Shown: one piece after another, positions 6,062-15,551 of the stretch | Layout of the letters: every line of letters starts with the position of its first letter | Position numbering within the stretch: the first letter of the stretch is position 1 | DNA from: UMGS1975 sp959600905 | GTDB taxonomy: Bacteria; Bacillota; Clostridia; Christensenellales; QAND01 | Length of the DNA stretch: 64,000 bases | Direction: 5' to 3' | NCBI GenBank assembly: GCA_959600905.1 | Contig: CAUGNO010000002.1 | Location: forward strand, 159,859 to 223,858 | Made by a program: the position numbers and the translations under genes | Notes under the pieces: generated by a model | The model's database searches: none | Seen by the model: the letters and a program-made list of their open reading frames with translations, nothing else | What the model was told of the DNA's origin: nothing

Positions 6062-8679
6062 GCATCATCTCCCGCTTAACGCAAAAGCATCTGTGGAGCA
6101 ACAAACGCCGTACCTGGGTCACCATCATCGGCGTCATGCTGTGCACAGCGATGATCTGCGCCGTCTCCACGCTGATCGGCAGCTTTCGCAATTATCTGAT
6201 GGAGTGCGATGAATATTCCTCCGGCGCCTATCATGTCAACTTTTCCGCTATGCCCTATGAAAAGGTGCCTCAGCTGCAAGCCAACGCCGAGGTTTCTTCC
6301 GTGGGCACTTCGTATGCCATGGGGGTTTGCAATAACATCAAAACCGAAAACCCAGAGAAACCCTATATCTATGTCATGGCCCTAGATGAGGCCGCCGAGG
6401 CTCTTTTGCCCGTCCACCTCGTAGAGGGCCGTCTGCCGCAAACCCCCAATGAGATCGCCCTTCCACAACACCTGATTGCCAATGGCGGCGTATCCGTTTC
6501 CGTCGGGCAGACTATCACGCTCTCCCTCGGCCAGCGCACGCTGGATGGCGAGCCTTTATCCGCCAATATGCGCTATGTAGAAGGCGAAAGCATCGCCTCT
6601 CCGGTCAATAAAACCTATACGGTGGTAGGCGTGATAGAGCGCATGGGCACAGAATCGTACAATTCCGCCAGCTACATTGGCATTACGGCGCTAAATTCTG
6701 CCGCCCTTGCGCAGGATACCCCCGTCAATGCCTATCTTTCCTTGGCGCACCCTTCCAACGCCTATCATCTGATTCCTGGTCTGGCGCAGTCCTTGGGCAT
6801 AACCGAAGAGCATACCAACTATAACGCCAGCCTTCTCGCCTATTACGGCAGCTTTGCCAGCAACGATACCGATCTGACCTTTACCTCTCTGGCCGTGATC
6901 GTCATCGCGCTGATTATGCTTGGCTCCGTCTCCGTGATCTACAACGCCTTTGCGATCTCTGCCACCGAGCGAAAAGCGCAGTTTGGCCTTTTGGCCTCTG
7001 TGGGGGCCACGCAAAAGCAGATCCGCAAATCTATCTGGCTCGAAGGGCTCACCGTCGGCGCCATCGGCATTCCCCTTGGCATCGGCCTTGGCATCGGCGG
7101 CATCGGGATCACGCTGAAGCTTGTCCAGTCCCTGCTGCTGGATCTATTCAATACCCCCGGCCAGCTCGCGCTGACGCTGCACGTATCCCCCACGCTAACA
7201 CTGCTGGCTGCCGTTATCGCCGCGGTTACCATTGCATTGTCCGTCTATCTGCCGGCCAAGCGCGCCTCCAAAACCTCCCCCATCGAGGCCATACGCACCA
7301 CGCAGGACATCAAATCCGCCGGCCATGTACACGCCAACCGGCTTACACAGCGTGTCTTTGGCTTCGAGGCCAACTTGGCGCTCAAGCAGATGCAGCGCAA
7401 CCGCAAGCGTTACCGTACTACCATCTTTTCGCTGTTTATCAGCCTTGTGATGTTTCTCAGCTTTTCCAGCTTTGTAGACTATATGAATGTGGCGGCCAAT
7501 ATGCAGCTGAAAACTGCGGATTATGACTATATCATCTCCTCCAACGGCACCGAGCGATCCGCCCAAGCGCTATTGGAGGTCTACGATGAGGTGCAGTCCA
7601 ACGCCTATCTGGACAGCGCCGCGCTGCGCGCAACCGACGATTTTTCCTTTCAGCTGGATGAAGCGCTGTTCACCCCGCAGACGCTTTCCCTCTTCCGGGA
7701 AAATCAGTATATCGGCTATAATCCGGATCTGGGGTGTGAGGCTTGGTATATGAGCCTGTATGTGCTTCCCGATACAGAGTATGATGCGTTGCTGGCCAGC
7801 CAAGGCCTTTCCTCTCCGGATCGCAGCGGCCTGGTGCTTGTCAGCCCCTTCGAGTTTCGCGATGAAGAGGGCAAGATGCACCAGTTTAACGGCGTCAACC
7901 CCTCTGCTCTGCCCCGGCCGCTGACCCTATTCAGCTGGAACGAGATCCATACTGTGGAAAACGGGGAAGACATCTATGTTGCCGATGGCTATGTTTCCGC
8001 AGATGTCAATGTCATTGGTGCGCTGCAAACGCTGCCCTCTGCCGTTTTCCCCTCCTCAACCAGCATCTCTGCCCTCTGTTCGGAAAGCGAGTACCGTTCG
8101 CTTTGCCAATCGCTCAAAAGCGACCCCCTCCCCTTCTCGCTCTATCTTACCGCCAACGATACAGAAGCTTTTGACGCCTGGATGGCAGAGCATCCCGTTT
8201 TGGGGAAGGAGCGCAGCGGTCTTAACGTATACAGCCTTGCCGCCATGGTAGCGGAAAACGAGCGGGTGCTGTTCATCATCTCCATCTTCTGCTATGGTTT
8301 TATCACGCTGATGATGCTAATCTCCGTCACCTCGGTGCTCAATACCATCTCCACCAATATGCAGCTCCGCAAAAAGGAGTTTGCCATGCTGCAATCCGTA
8401 GGGATGACAAAGCGCGCCATGGGCCGCATGCTCCGCTTTGAAAGCTTTTTCTACGGCGTCAAGGCCTTGTTGTATGCGGTGCCCGTCAGCATCGGCATCA
8501 GCTATCTGATGTACCGCATGTTTTCCAAGAGCTTTGCTTTCCCCTTTACCCTGCCCTGGATGCAGTATCTCGGCGCGGTGTTGGGGGTATTCCTCCTCAT
8601 CTTTGCCACCATGTGGTATGCCACACGCAAAATGAGAAAGCAAAGCATTGTGGAAACCATTCGCCAAGACAGCATCTAA
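6058..8679 (+). CDS. FtsX-domain ABC transporter permease
   Basis: 873 residues. There is an N-terminal membrane helix (about 18-42), a first extracytoplasmic domain to about residue 270, three helices ending near 400, a short linker with SPIEAIR, another helix near 465, a second large extracytoplasmic domain of about 270 residues, and three C-terminal helices. SPIEAIR and the final SIVETIR mark the two FtsX domains. Such large two-domain permeases occur beside VanRS-like sensors in Clostridia. It completes the regulator-kinase-ATPase-permease operon and is followed by a bidirectional terminator. Confidence 0.92.
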   Translation: MSIISRLTQKHLWSNKRRTWVTIIGVMLCTAMICAVSTLIGSFRNYLMECDEYSSGAYHVNFSAMPYEKVPQLQANAEVSSVGTSYAMGVCNNIKTENPEKPYIYVMALDEAAEALLPVHLVEGRLPQTPNEIALPQHLIANGGVSVSVGQTITLSLGQRTLDGEPLSANMRYVEGESIASPVNKTYTVVGVIERMGTESYNSASYIGITALNSAALAQDTPVNAYLSLAHPSNAYHLIPGLAQSLGITEEHTNYNASLLAYYGSFASNDTDLTFTSLAVIVIALIMLGSVSVIYNAFAISATERKAQFGLLASVGATQKQIRKSIWLEGLTVGAIGIPLGIGLGIGGIGITLKLVQSLLLDLFNTPGQLALTLHVSPTLTLLAAVIAAVTIALSVYLPAKRASKTSPIEAIRTTQDIKSAGHVHANRLTQRVFGFEANLALKQMQRNRKRYRTTIFSLFISLVMFLSFSSFVDYMNVAANMQLKTADYDYIISSNGTERSAQALLEVYDEVQSNAYLDSAALRATDDFSFQLDEALFTPQTLSLFRENQYIGYNPDLGCEAWYMSLYVLPDTEYDALLASQGLSSPDRSGLVLVSPFEFRDEEGKMHQFNGVNPSALPRPLTLFSWNEIHTVENGEDIYVADGYVSADVNVIGALQTLPSAVFPSSTSISALCSESEYRSLCQSLKSDPLPFSLYLTANDTEAFDAWMAEHPVLGKERSGLNVYSLAAMVAENERVLFIISIFCYGFITLMMLISVTSVLNTISTNMQLRKKEFAMLQSVGMTKRAMGRMLRFESFFYGVKALLYAVPVSIGISYLMYRMFSKSFAFPFTLPWMQYLGAVLGVFLLIFATMWYATRKMRKQSIVETIRQDSI

Positions 8680-8693
8680 CCCCCCTCTACCAA

Positions 8694-8722
8694 AAAAGGG
8701 CCGGCTTTGCCGGTCCTTTTTC
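8694..8722. terminator. Bidirectional terminator
   Basis: Eight-bp stem GGGCCGGC/GCCGGTCC with a TTT loop, an A run before it and a T run after it. It serves the permease on + and the hydrolase on -. Confidence 0.85.
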
Positions 8723-8726
8723 TCGT

Positions 8727-9644
8727 TTACTGCACCCGATCCTCCATCCAGGCGGCTACGTCTTGATAGGCCTGTGCCCTGTTCGTTTCATTCAGCACCT
8801 CATGCCGCGCGCCTGGGTAAAGAACAAGCGACACATCCTCATGCCCCGTTTGGCGCAGCCATTCTGCTGCCTGCCTTACCCCCTTGCCATATTGGCCCAC
8901 CGGGTCCTCTTCGCCGCTGATCAGCAGAATCGGCAGCGTCTGCGGCACCTGCTGCGCCCACTCTTTGCCGGAAACGCCGCGCAGCAGCTTAAACAGCTCA
9001 TGATACGCGCCAATGGTAAAGGTGAATTTGCACAAAGGGTCTTTGCCATAGGCCCGTACCACCTCCGTATCCCTGGAAAGCCAGTCGTCCTCTCCCATCG
9101 GTTTTTCGATGCGCTTGTTATAGCTGCCAAAGGCCAGCTTGTCGATCAGCCGGCTCCGCGCTTTTTTCCCTTTGCATACGCCCAGCATATTCGTCAGCGC
9201 AATGCCGGCCCAGTCCAGTGGGTTTTTGCCGCTGGTTCCCATGTAAATTGCACCGTCCAGCGCCCATCCGTATTTAGCTGTGTACTGCCGCGCCACAAAG
9301 GAACCCATGCTGTGCCCCAGCAAAAAATACGGCGCACCGGCCCAGCGCTCTTTGGTTCGTTCGGTCATGCTGTATAGATCGCGAACCAAATACACCCGTC
9401 CGTCTTTTTCAGCAAAATGCCCAAGCGCCCGCGCACCCTTGCCATGCCCTAGGTGGTCGTTGCCGCATACGGCAAACCCCCGCTCTGTCATATACTCGAT
9501 AAACGGCTCATATCGTTCGATGTATTCACACATCCCATGGGAGATCTGCAATACCGCGCGCACCGGCCCCTCCGGCTCATACCAATAACCGCAAATGGGG
9601 TCCTTCCCATTGCTGGAAGCAAATGTGACGCTCTGCTTTTTCAT
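8727..9644 (-). CDS. Alpha/beta hydrolase, monoacylglycerol-lipase-like
   Basis: 305 residues. The start at 9644 (MKKQSVTFAS) has GGGGGAGA upstream; the open frame extends further but without a site. Family features are the HGMCEYIERY oxyanion region, the nucleophile elbow GHSMGS, an acid in ISGEEDPVGQYG and the catalytic His in YPGARHEVLNE. These are the hallmarks of serine aminopeptidase S33/lysophospholipase-like enzymes that cleave monoglycerides or other esters in the cytoplasm. There is no signal peptide. It is a single gene between terminator and a divergent promoter. Substrate not predictable. Confidence 0.9.
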   Translation of the reverse strand: MKKQSVTFASSNGKDPICGYWYEPEGPVRAVLQISHGMCEYIERYEPFIEYMTERGFAVCGNDHLGHGKGARALGHFAEKDGRVYLVRDLYSMTERTKERWAGAPYFLLGHSMGSFVARQYTAKYGWALDGAIYMGTSGKNPLDWAGIALTNMLGVCKGKKARSRLIDKLAFGSYNKRIEKPMGEDDWLSRDTEVVRAYGKDPLCKFTFTIGAYHELFKLLRGVSGKEWAQQVPQTLPILLISGEEDPVGQYGKGVRQAAEWLRQTGHEDVSLVLYPGARHEVLNETNRAQAYQDVAAWMEDRVQ

Positions 9645-9689
9645 CTTCTCTCCCCCTTTCTTTTTTAGTATAGCATGCCCGAAATCCCC

Positions 9690-9719
9690 TTGTCTCTGCC
9701 GGCGCCCAAATGCTATACT
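9690..9719 (+). promoter_or_regulatory. Candidate promoter of the 97-residue protein gene
   Basis: TTGTCT at 9690-9695, 18-bp spacer, TATACT at 9714-9719; the coding start is 37 bases downstream. Confidence 0.55.
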
Positions 9720-9756
9720 TGACATGTTTGGAATCAGCATAGAGGAGGATCTTGTC

Positions 9757-10050
9757 ATGGCCAATGATTTTTTTTCGAAAATGAAGGATACCATCGTAAA
9801 AGGCGCCAATACCGTGGCCGGTGAAAGCGGCAAACTCGTGGAAAGAGGCAAAATCAAAGCCTCCGTCATGAAATTGGAGGACCAAAAAAAATCTCTGTTG
9901 ATGGAGCTTGGCAATAAGTATTACGAAGCATACAAGCAAGGCAACCCCAATTCCGATGAAGTGCGGCAAATCTGTGAACAGCTGGACGCGCTCCATGCGG
10001 AAATCGAAATCAAAAAACAGGAAAACGAACGCTTAAAGGCCGAGGAATAA
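9757..10050 (+). CDS. Small conserved coiled-coil protein, unknown function
   Basis: 97 residues, start after AGAGGAGGAT. It is charged and has no membrane segment. The N-terminus (MANDFFSKMKDTIVKGANTV) resembles short Firmicutes proteins in which such a segment precedes a zinc ribbon; here no cysteines follow. Residues 32-95 form a probable helical hairpin or coiled coil rich in Glu, Lys and Gln. It has its own promoter and a weak terminator-like hairpin after the stop. I do not assign a function. Confidence 0.75.
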   Translation: MANDFFSKMKDTIVKGANTVAGESGKLVERGKIKASVMKLEDQKKSLLMELGNKYYEAYKQGNPNSDEVRQICEQLDALHAEIEIKKQENERLKAEE

Positions 10051-10084
10051 CGCATTTCCAACGCGTTTTTTGTCGGTCGTAAAC

Positions 10085-10112
10085 AAAAGGCATCCAAAAT
10101 GGATGCCTTTTT
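10085..10112. terminator. Bidirectional terminator
   Basis: AAGGCATCC/GGATGCCTT stem with AAAAT loop, A run and T run. It ends the nucleoside-transporter operon on - and probably the small gene on +. Confidence 0.8.
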
Positions 10113-10121
10113 GTATATCCG

Positions 10122-11087
10122 TTATCGTTCCTCTCTGAAATACGAGGTACTCAGCGAAGCCGGCGGCTGGTTTTCCCGCTTTTTCCGCATCGTGATGATG
10201 ACCAGCACCAGGATCGTCGCCGCATACGGCACCATATCCAGCAGCTGGGAAGGAATGGTAAACTGCAGCCCAAACAGCGAGATCGCTACGTTTTGCAGCT
10301 TGTAGCCCAGCCCGCGCAGCGCGCCGAACAAATACGCACCGAAGATCGCCTTGGCCGGGTTCCAGGTGGAGAATATGACCAGCGCCACCGCAATCCAGCC
10401 CAGGCCGTTCGTGATATTGTCCTGCCAGCTCGGCACAAACACCAGCGACAGGTATGCGCCGCCTACCCCGCACAAAAAGCCGCCCGCCAGCAGGCTCAGG
10501 TATTTATACCGATTTACGTTGATGCCGGACGCATCCGCCGCCGCCGGGTTTTCGCCTACGGCGCGCATATTCAGCCCGATCCTCGTCTTTTTGATGAAGA
10601 AATAGATCAGCACCGCCAATATAGGCGCAATCTGCACATAGATGCTCTGCTGAAAAAATGCTTCTCCCAAAATCGGGATCTTGCTCAGGCCTGGCACATC
10701 GTAGGCGGCAAACGTATCCAGCACCGGCTGCGGCAGGCTTACCCCGGACATGGATTTGCCCAGCATGCCCGCAAACCCGGTGCCAAAAATCGTCAGCGCC
10801 AGGCCCGTAACCGTCTGGTTTCCCTTAAATGTTACCGTGACGATGCAATAGATCAGTGCGCCCAGCGCGCCCGCAATGCCGGCAGCCAGCACAGCCAGCC
10901 AGGGGTTTGCCGTCACCAGCGCCACTTTGAACCCCACCGCGGCGCCCATGATCATCATGCCCTCTACGCCCAGGTTCAGGTTGCCTGTTTTCTCTCCTAG
11001 GATACCGCCCAGCGTACCAAAAAGGATGGGCGTACCCATCTGCACGGAAATCTGCAAAAATAAGGCCGTTGCCGTTATCCAACCCAT
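10122..11087 (-). CDS. Nucleoside-type ABC transporter permease (NupQ/YufQ-like)
   Basis: 321 residues. The start at 11087 (MGWITATALF) follows AGGAGGTGTAAG located at the end of the preceding permease gene; an upstream in-frame extension is rejected. Eight or more membrane helices and the BPD_transp_2 motif GEKTGNLNLGVEGMM identify the permease class used with BMP lipoproteins for purine nucleoside uptake. It is the last gene of the xpt-bmp-ATPase-permease-permease unit. Confidence 0.92.
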   Translation of the reverse strand: MGWITATALFLQISVQMGTPILFGTLGGILGEKTGNLNLGVEGMMIMGAAVGFKVALVTANPWLAVLAAGIAGALGALIYCIVTVTFKGNQTVTGLALTIFGTGFAGMLGKSMSGVSLPQPVLDTFAAYDVPGLSKIPILGEAFFQQSIYVQIAPILAVLIYFFIKKTRIGLNMRAVGENPAAADASGINVNRYKYLSLLAGGFLCGVGGAYLSLVFVPSWQDNITNGLGWIAVALVIFSTWNPAKAIFGAYLFGALRGLGYKLQNVAISLFGLQFTIPSQLLDMVPYAATILVLVIITMRKKRENQPPASLSTSYFREER

Positions 11088-11091
11088 CTTC

Positions 11092-12156
11092 TTACACCTC
11101 CTGCTGCGCCTTGTGCTTGCGCACAAACCGATAGTTTAGGAAAAACTCGCTTCCCAGCACAAAGAACAGAATGGTGCCCTGTATCAAGTCTGCCAGCGAA
11201 GAGGAAACCTGCAAGGCCGTCTGAATATAATCGCCGCCCTGCAGCAAAATGGCAAACAGCAGCGATACGATGACAATCGCCGGCGCAGACAGCTTGCTCA
11301 GCCATGTGGTGATGATGGCGGTAAAGCCCAGTCCGCCGGAAAGCTGGTTGGTCAGCGAGTGCTCGATGCCGGAAGCCTGCACCGTGCCCGCAATGCCGCA
11401 TAGGCCGCCAGAAATCAAAATGGCGATCAGCATTACCTTGGTGGGGCTCATCCCTGCATAGCGCGCCGTCGTGTCACTTTCGCCCACCACGGCAATCTCA
11501 TACCCCAGCTTGCTCTGCTTAAACATCACATAGACCACGCCCACCAGCAGCAGCGCAAGGATCCATCCGATATGGATGCCGAATACCTCCGGCAGCACGG
11601 CGTTGTCCGAAAAATACGGCATGCGGGGGAACCCGCCCCCCTTTGGGTCCTTCCATGGCCCGTATTGCAGATAGGTGATCCAGGTGGTCGCAATGTAGTT
11701 CATCATCAGCGTTACCAGCGTTTCGCTCGTGTGCCATTTTGCTTTGAGCAGCGCCGGGATCATCGCCCACAGGCCGCCGCATAAAAAGCCTGCCAGCAGC
11801 ATCATGGGGATCAGCAAAGGCGCCGGCGCCTCCGGAAAGCTGAACGCCACCCAGGCTGCCCCAAACGCGCCCATGTAAAACTGCCCCTCTGCGCCGATGT
11901 TCCAAAACTTCATCTTAAAGGCTACCGCGATGCCCAGCGAGAGGATCACCAGCGGGATGGTCTTGTTGATTGTCTCCTGGAAGCGATAGGCCGTGCCCGT
12001 CGCTCCTTCGATCATCTTGGCATACACTTCAAAGGGATTCAGACCCAAAAACGCCATGATAATTGCCGTTGCGCCCAGCGCCGCCACAACAGCCAGCAGT
12101 CGGGTCGCCAGCTCCCGCTTTTTGGACGGCTCCTCTTTTTTTACGATGTTCAGCAT
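11092..12156 (-). CDS. Nucleoside-type ABC transporter permease (NupP/YufP-like)
   Basis: 354 residues with about eight to ten membrane helices and the family motif WNIGAEGQFYMGA. It overlaps the 3' end of the ATPase gene by 7 bases and leaves 4 bases before the next permease, so the three are translated as one unit. It forms the heterodimeric channel with the downstream permease. The N-terminal stretch is Lys/Glu-rich and cytoplasmic. Confidence 0.92.
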   Translation of the reverse strand: MLNIVKKEEPSKKRELATRLLAVVAALGATAIIMAFLGLNPFEVYAKMIEGATGTAYRFQETINKTIPLVILSLGIAVAFKMKFWNIGAEGQFYMGAFGAAWVAFSFPEAPAPLLIPMMLLAGFLCGGLWAMIPALLKAKWHTSETLVTLMMNYIATTWITYLQYGPWKDPKGGGFPRMPYFSDNAVLPEVFGIHIGWILALLLVGVVYVMFKQSKLGYEIAVVGESDTTARYAGMSPTKVMLIAILISGGLCGIAGTVQASGIEHSLTNQLSGGLGFTAIITTWLSKLSAPAIVIVSLLFAILLQGGDYIQTALQVSSSLADLIQGTILFFVLGSEFFLNYRFVRKHKAQQEV

Positions 12157-13685
12157 GCCTTCACCTCTTCCATCGGATGGCCCAGCATCAACAGGCCCAC
12201 ATCCTCCTTGGTCACCTCTTTGGGGTCTACAATGCCCATCAGTTCTCCGTCATGGATCACCATCAGCCGGTCGCACAAGCCCAGCAGCACATCCAGATCC
12301 TCACCGATAAACAGGATGCCTACGCCCTTTTGCTTCTGTTGGTTCAAAATATCATAGATGTTGTACGAAGCACCGATATCCAGCCCGCGCACCGGGTACG
12401 CCGTGATGATCAGCTGCGGGTTCATATCGATCTCACGCCCCAAAAGCACCTTTTGGATGTTTCCGCCGGAAAGCTTTTTCACAATGTGGTGTACCGACGG
12501 CGTATCGATCTGGAATTTTTCCACAATTTGCTCAGCGCGCTCTTTGCCCGCCTTTCTGTCCACAAACGGCGATTTCCCCTCGTGGAAGGTTTTGAGCAGC
12601 ACGTTGTCCACAATATCCATCCCGGCCACCAGACCCATGCCCAGCCGGTCCTCCGGGATAAAACTCATGCTGATGCCCTTTTGGATGATCTTGGCAGGCG
12701 TCATCCCCAGGATGGATTCCCCCTTAAAAATCACCTCGCCGGCCTGCGCCTTATACAGCCCCGCGATCAGTTCACACAGTTCTTTCTGCCCGCTGCCCGC
12801 AATGCCGGCCACGCCCAAGATCTCGCCGGTATTCAGCGTGAAGGACATCTGGCGGATCACCTCTCGCCCTTCGGCATTTTGGGCCGTTAGGTTCTTTACT
12901 TCCAGCAGCGGCCGCTGGTTTTCTTTATCCACCGGCACACGCTCGATGTCCAGGCTCACGGCCCGTCCTACCATCATCTCCGTCAGCTGCCGCGGGTCGG
13001 TCTCGCTGGTTTTTACGGTGCCGATGGTCTCGCCTTTGCGCAGCACCGTCACCCGGTCACTGATCTCCATTACCTCGTTCATCTTGTGCGTGATGATGAT
13101 AATGCTGCATCCTTCCTGCTTCATATTGCGCAGAATATCAAACAGCTTTGTAATCTCCTGCGGCGTCAGCACCGCCGTCGGCTCGTCCAAAATCAGGATA
13201 TTCGCCCCGCGGTACAGCACCTTTAGAATCTCCACCGTCTGCTTTTCGCTCACGGACATATTGTAGATCTTCTTATCCGGATCCACGATCAGCCCATATT
13301 TTTCTTCAATCTGTTGAATTTCCTTTGTCAGTTCTTTTTGCTTTATGAAAAAGCCGGCCTTTTCCTTTCCGGCTACAATATTCTCCTTTGCAGTGAGCAC
13401 ATCCACCAATTTAAAGTGCTGATGTACCATGCCGATGCCCGCGCGGATGGCCTCCGCCGGCTCGGAAAACGAAACGGCCTTGCCGTCTAAGTAGATCTCG
13501 CCCGCATCCGGCGAATAGATGCCGGACAGCATATTCATCAATGTGCTTTTGCCGGAACCGTTTTCCCCCAAAAGCGCATGGATCTCTCCCTTTTCCACCG
13601 AAAGGTTGATGTTGTGGTTTGCCACTACCGGGCCAAACGATTTACAAATGCCTCTTAACTCGATGTATGCCGGATGGTCCGCCAT
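12150..13685 (-). CDS. Nucleoside-type ABC transporter ATPase, tandem domains (NupO/YufO-like)
   Basis: 511 residues, start after AGGAGGCAGGCA. Domain one (about 1-240) has Walker A GENGSGKST, signature-like MSVSEKQTVEIL and Walker B ILILDEPTAVL. Domain two (about 260-500) has the degenerate loop GIAGSGQKEL, signature LSGGNIQKVLLGRE and a non-canonical Walker B region (LIITAYPVRGLD), which is normal for this sugar/nucleoside class. It powers the two permeases downstream. A stem-loop in the spacer between the lipoprotein gene and this one could lower its expression relative to the binding protein. Confidence 0.94.
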   Translation of the reverse strand: MADHPAYIELRGICKSFGPVVANHNINLSVEKGEIHALLGENGSGKSTLMNMLSGIYSPDAGEIYLDGKAVSFSEPAEAIRAGIGMVHQHFKLVDVLTAKENIVAGKEKAGFFIKQKELTKEIQQIEEKYGLIVDPDKKIYNMSVSEKQTVEILKVLYRGANILILDEPTAVLTPQEITKLFDILRNMKQEGCSIIIITHKMNEVMEISDRVTVLRKGETIGTVKTSETDPRQLTEMMVGRAVSLDIERVPVDKENQRPLLEVKNLTAQNAEGREVIRQMSFTLNTGEILGVAGIAGSGQKELCELIAGLYKAQAGEVIFKGESILGMTPAKIIQKGISMSFIPEDRLGMGLVAGMDIVDNVLLKTFHEGKSPFVDRKAGKERAEQIVEKFQIDTPSVHHIVKKLSGGNIQKVLLGREIDMNPQLIITAYPVRGLDIGASYNIYDILNQQKQKGVGILFIGEDLDVLLGLCDRLMVIHDGELMGIVDPKEVTKEDVGLLMLGHPMEEVKAC

Positions 13686-13725
13686 TGCCTGCCTCCTATC
13701 CTGAAATGCCGAGAAAAGGAAGGAA

Positions 13726-13751
13726 GAGCACTCCCGTCCCGGGGAATGCTC
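13726..13751 (-). terminator. Stem-loop between lipoprotein and ATPase genes (partial terminator)
   Basis: A 10-bp stem (GAGCATTCCC/GGGAGTGCTC) followed on the minus strand by TTCCTTTCC. The interrupted T tract suggests leaky termination, giving more binding protein than membrane components. Confidence 0.55.
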
Positions 13752-13773
13752 TCCTGCTCCTTACCTCGCCGTA

Positions 13774-14916
13774 TTACGATTCGGTCTTGGGTACAGAGCC
13801 GATTACGCCTTCTACAAACCAATCCATGGACAGCATCTCGTCGTCCGTCATGGTAGCGCCCTCCTGTACCCTTACATTGCCCTCGTTATCTTTGAGCGGG
13901 CCGGCAAAGACATGCTTGCCGTTGTCGATCTCTTCCTGGGCCTTTTGGATGGCTTCCTCGGTGCCCTCTGCGCAGTTTGCCGACAGCTTATCCAGCTTTA
14001 CGATGCCCTCGTCCCTATGGCCGTGGCCCCAGTAGTTTTCAGATTTCCAGGTGCCATCGATGATCTTCTGCACCTGTTCGGTGTAATAAATGCCCCAATC
14101 CCACAGCGGTGCGGTCAGGTATGCATCCGGGCCCTTGGACAGCGCATCGGCATTGTAGCCTACCGCCCATGCGCCCTTTTCCTGCGCCGCTACCACCGGG
14201 CCCGCGCTGTCGCAGTGCTGGCCCAGCACATCGCAGCCGGAATTGAGCAGCTCAACTGCCGCCTGCTTTTCGCCGGTAGGATCAAACCAGGAGTTCGTCC
14301 ATTTTACCTCTACCGTCGCATCCGGGTTTACCGAGCGTACGCCCAGCGTAAACGCGTTGATGCCGCGGGTCACTTCAGGCAGCGGCATAGCAGCCACATA
14401 GCCGATCTTGTTGCTCTTGGTCTTCAGGCCCGCCGCGATGCCGGATAGATACCGCATCTCATACATGCGCCCGAAATACGCAGACATGTTGTCCGCCGTC
14501 TTGTAGCCGGAGCAATGGAAGAAGTATACGTCCGGATGCTGCTTGGCTACGTTCAGCGTGAAATCCATAAATCCATAGCTGGTGGAAAAGATCACGTTGC
14601 AGCCCTGGTCCACCATATCGTTGAGCGCCTTTTCGCAGTCCGCGTTTTCCGGTACGCTCTCCTTGATGATCACCTGATCCTCGCTCAGGCCCAGGTTTTC
14701 GATCATCTTCTTGCGTCCTTGGTCATGCGCAAAGGAGTACCCTTCGTCCCCTACCGGCCCTACATATACAAAGCCGATCTTCAGGTCCTCCTTCGGGATC
14801 GCCTTCAGGCTTCCGCTGTTCGCGCTGCCGGCGCCGTCCGAGCCGCCGCAAGCGGTCAGCGCAAAGACCATGGCACAAGACAGAATTGCTGCCAGCAGCC
14901 GTTTTGTCCTCTTCAT
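13774..14916 (-). CDS. BMP-family nucleoside-binding lipoprotein
   Basis: 380 residues; the start at 14916 (MKRTKRLLAAIL) has GAGGAGAGG upstream. The signal peptide ends in the lipobox LTAC at about residue 22, so the mature protein is lipid-anchored outside the membrane. The BMP (PnrA/Med) fold follows: KIGFVYVGPVGDEGYS, CNVIFSTSYGFMD and WTNSWFDPTGEKQAA. In this family it captures purine nucleosides for the ABC transporter encoded downstream. The upstream xpt gene 59 bases away supports a purine rather than a sugar ligand (inference). Confidence 0.93.
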   Translation of the reverse strand: MKRTKRLLAAILSCAMVFALTACGGSDGAGSANSGSLKAIPKEDLKIGFVYVGPVGDEGYSFAHDQGRKKMIENLGLSEDQVIIKESVPENADCEKALNDMVDQGCNVIFSTSYGFMDFTLNVAKQHPDVYFFHCSGYKTADNMSAYFGRMYEMRYLSGIAAGLKTKSNKIGYVAAMPLPEVTRGINAFTLGVRSVNPDATVEVKWTNSWFDPTGEKQAAVELLNSGCDVLGQHCDSAGPVVAAQEKGAWAVGYNADALSKGPDAYLTAPLWDWGIYYTEQVQKIIDGTWKSENYWGHGHRDEGIVKLDKLSANCAEGTEEAIQKAQEEIDNGKHVFAGPLKDNEGNVRVQEGATMTDDEMLSMDWFVEGVIGSVPKTES

Positions 14917-14975
14917 GATTTCCTCTCCTCTTTTCCTTTTTTGTAGTTTTGATTGTAGCAAGCTCTCTTCTTGCT

Positions 14976-15551
14976 TTAATCCCTGAATACGATGCCGGTG
15001 TTTACATCCATGCTGTCAATGATAGCCAGCGATTCCACCCGCACGCCCTGCGAACGGATCAGGTGGCCGCCCTCTTGAAACCCCTTTTCTATGGCAATGC
15101 CGGCCCCCACCAGCGTCGCCCCGGAGGAATGGATCAAATGGCACAGGCCGTTGAGCGCGCTGCCCTTGGCCAAAAAATCATCGATGATCAAAACCCTGTC
15201 GTTTTCATTGAGAAATTTTTTGGAAACTATGATGTCATACACACGCTTATGCGTAAAGGATTCCACTTTGGTGGTATATACGTCGCCGTCAATGTTGGCG
15301 CTTTGGGATTTTTTGGCAAATACCACCGGCACATGAAAATACTGCGCCGCCACACAGGCAATGCCAATGCCAGAGGCCTCGATGGTCAGGATCTTGTTGA
15401 CATGGTCTTTCTCAAACAATCTGTAAAATTCCTGGCCCATTTTGTTAAACAGGTCTATATCCATTTGATGATTCAAAAAACTGTCTACCTTTAGGATGTT
15501 GCCTTCCTTGAGCCTGCCATCCTTTACAATGCGTTGCTTGAGCTCCTCCAT
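14976..15551 (-). CDS. xpt: Xanthine phosphoribosyltransferase
   Basis: 191 residues if started at the ATG at 15551 (MEELKQRIVKDG), which aligns with the usual start; a GTG at 15566 would add five residues. It shows the Xpt hallmarks LKVDSFLNHQMD at the N-terminus, IEASGIGIA, and the PRPP-binding loop VLIIDDFLAKG near residue 123. The enzyme converts xanthine and PRPP to XMP. It heads a purine salvage operon with a BMP-type nucleoside importer. I found no purine riboswitch in its 175-base upstream region. Confidence 0.93.
   Translation of the reverse strand: MEELKQRIVKDGRLKEGNILKVDSFLNHQMDIDLFNKMGQEFYRLFEKDHVNKILTIEASGIGIACVAAQYFHVPVVFAKKSQSANIDGDVYTTKVESFTHKRVYDIIVSKKFLNENDRVLIIDDFLAKGSALNGLCHLIHSSGATLVGAGIAIEKGFQEGGHLIRSQGVRVESLAIIDSMDVNTGIVFRD

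Noticed and set aside
12063..12890. Long open frame on + opposite the nucleoside ABC ATPase, and similar ones at 10293-11000 and 8613-9377
   Set aside because: They lie antisense to genes with clear families, have no ribosome binding sites and give low-complexity His/Arg/Gln-rich translations.
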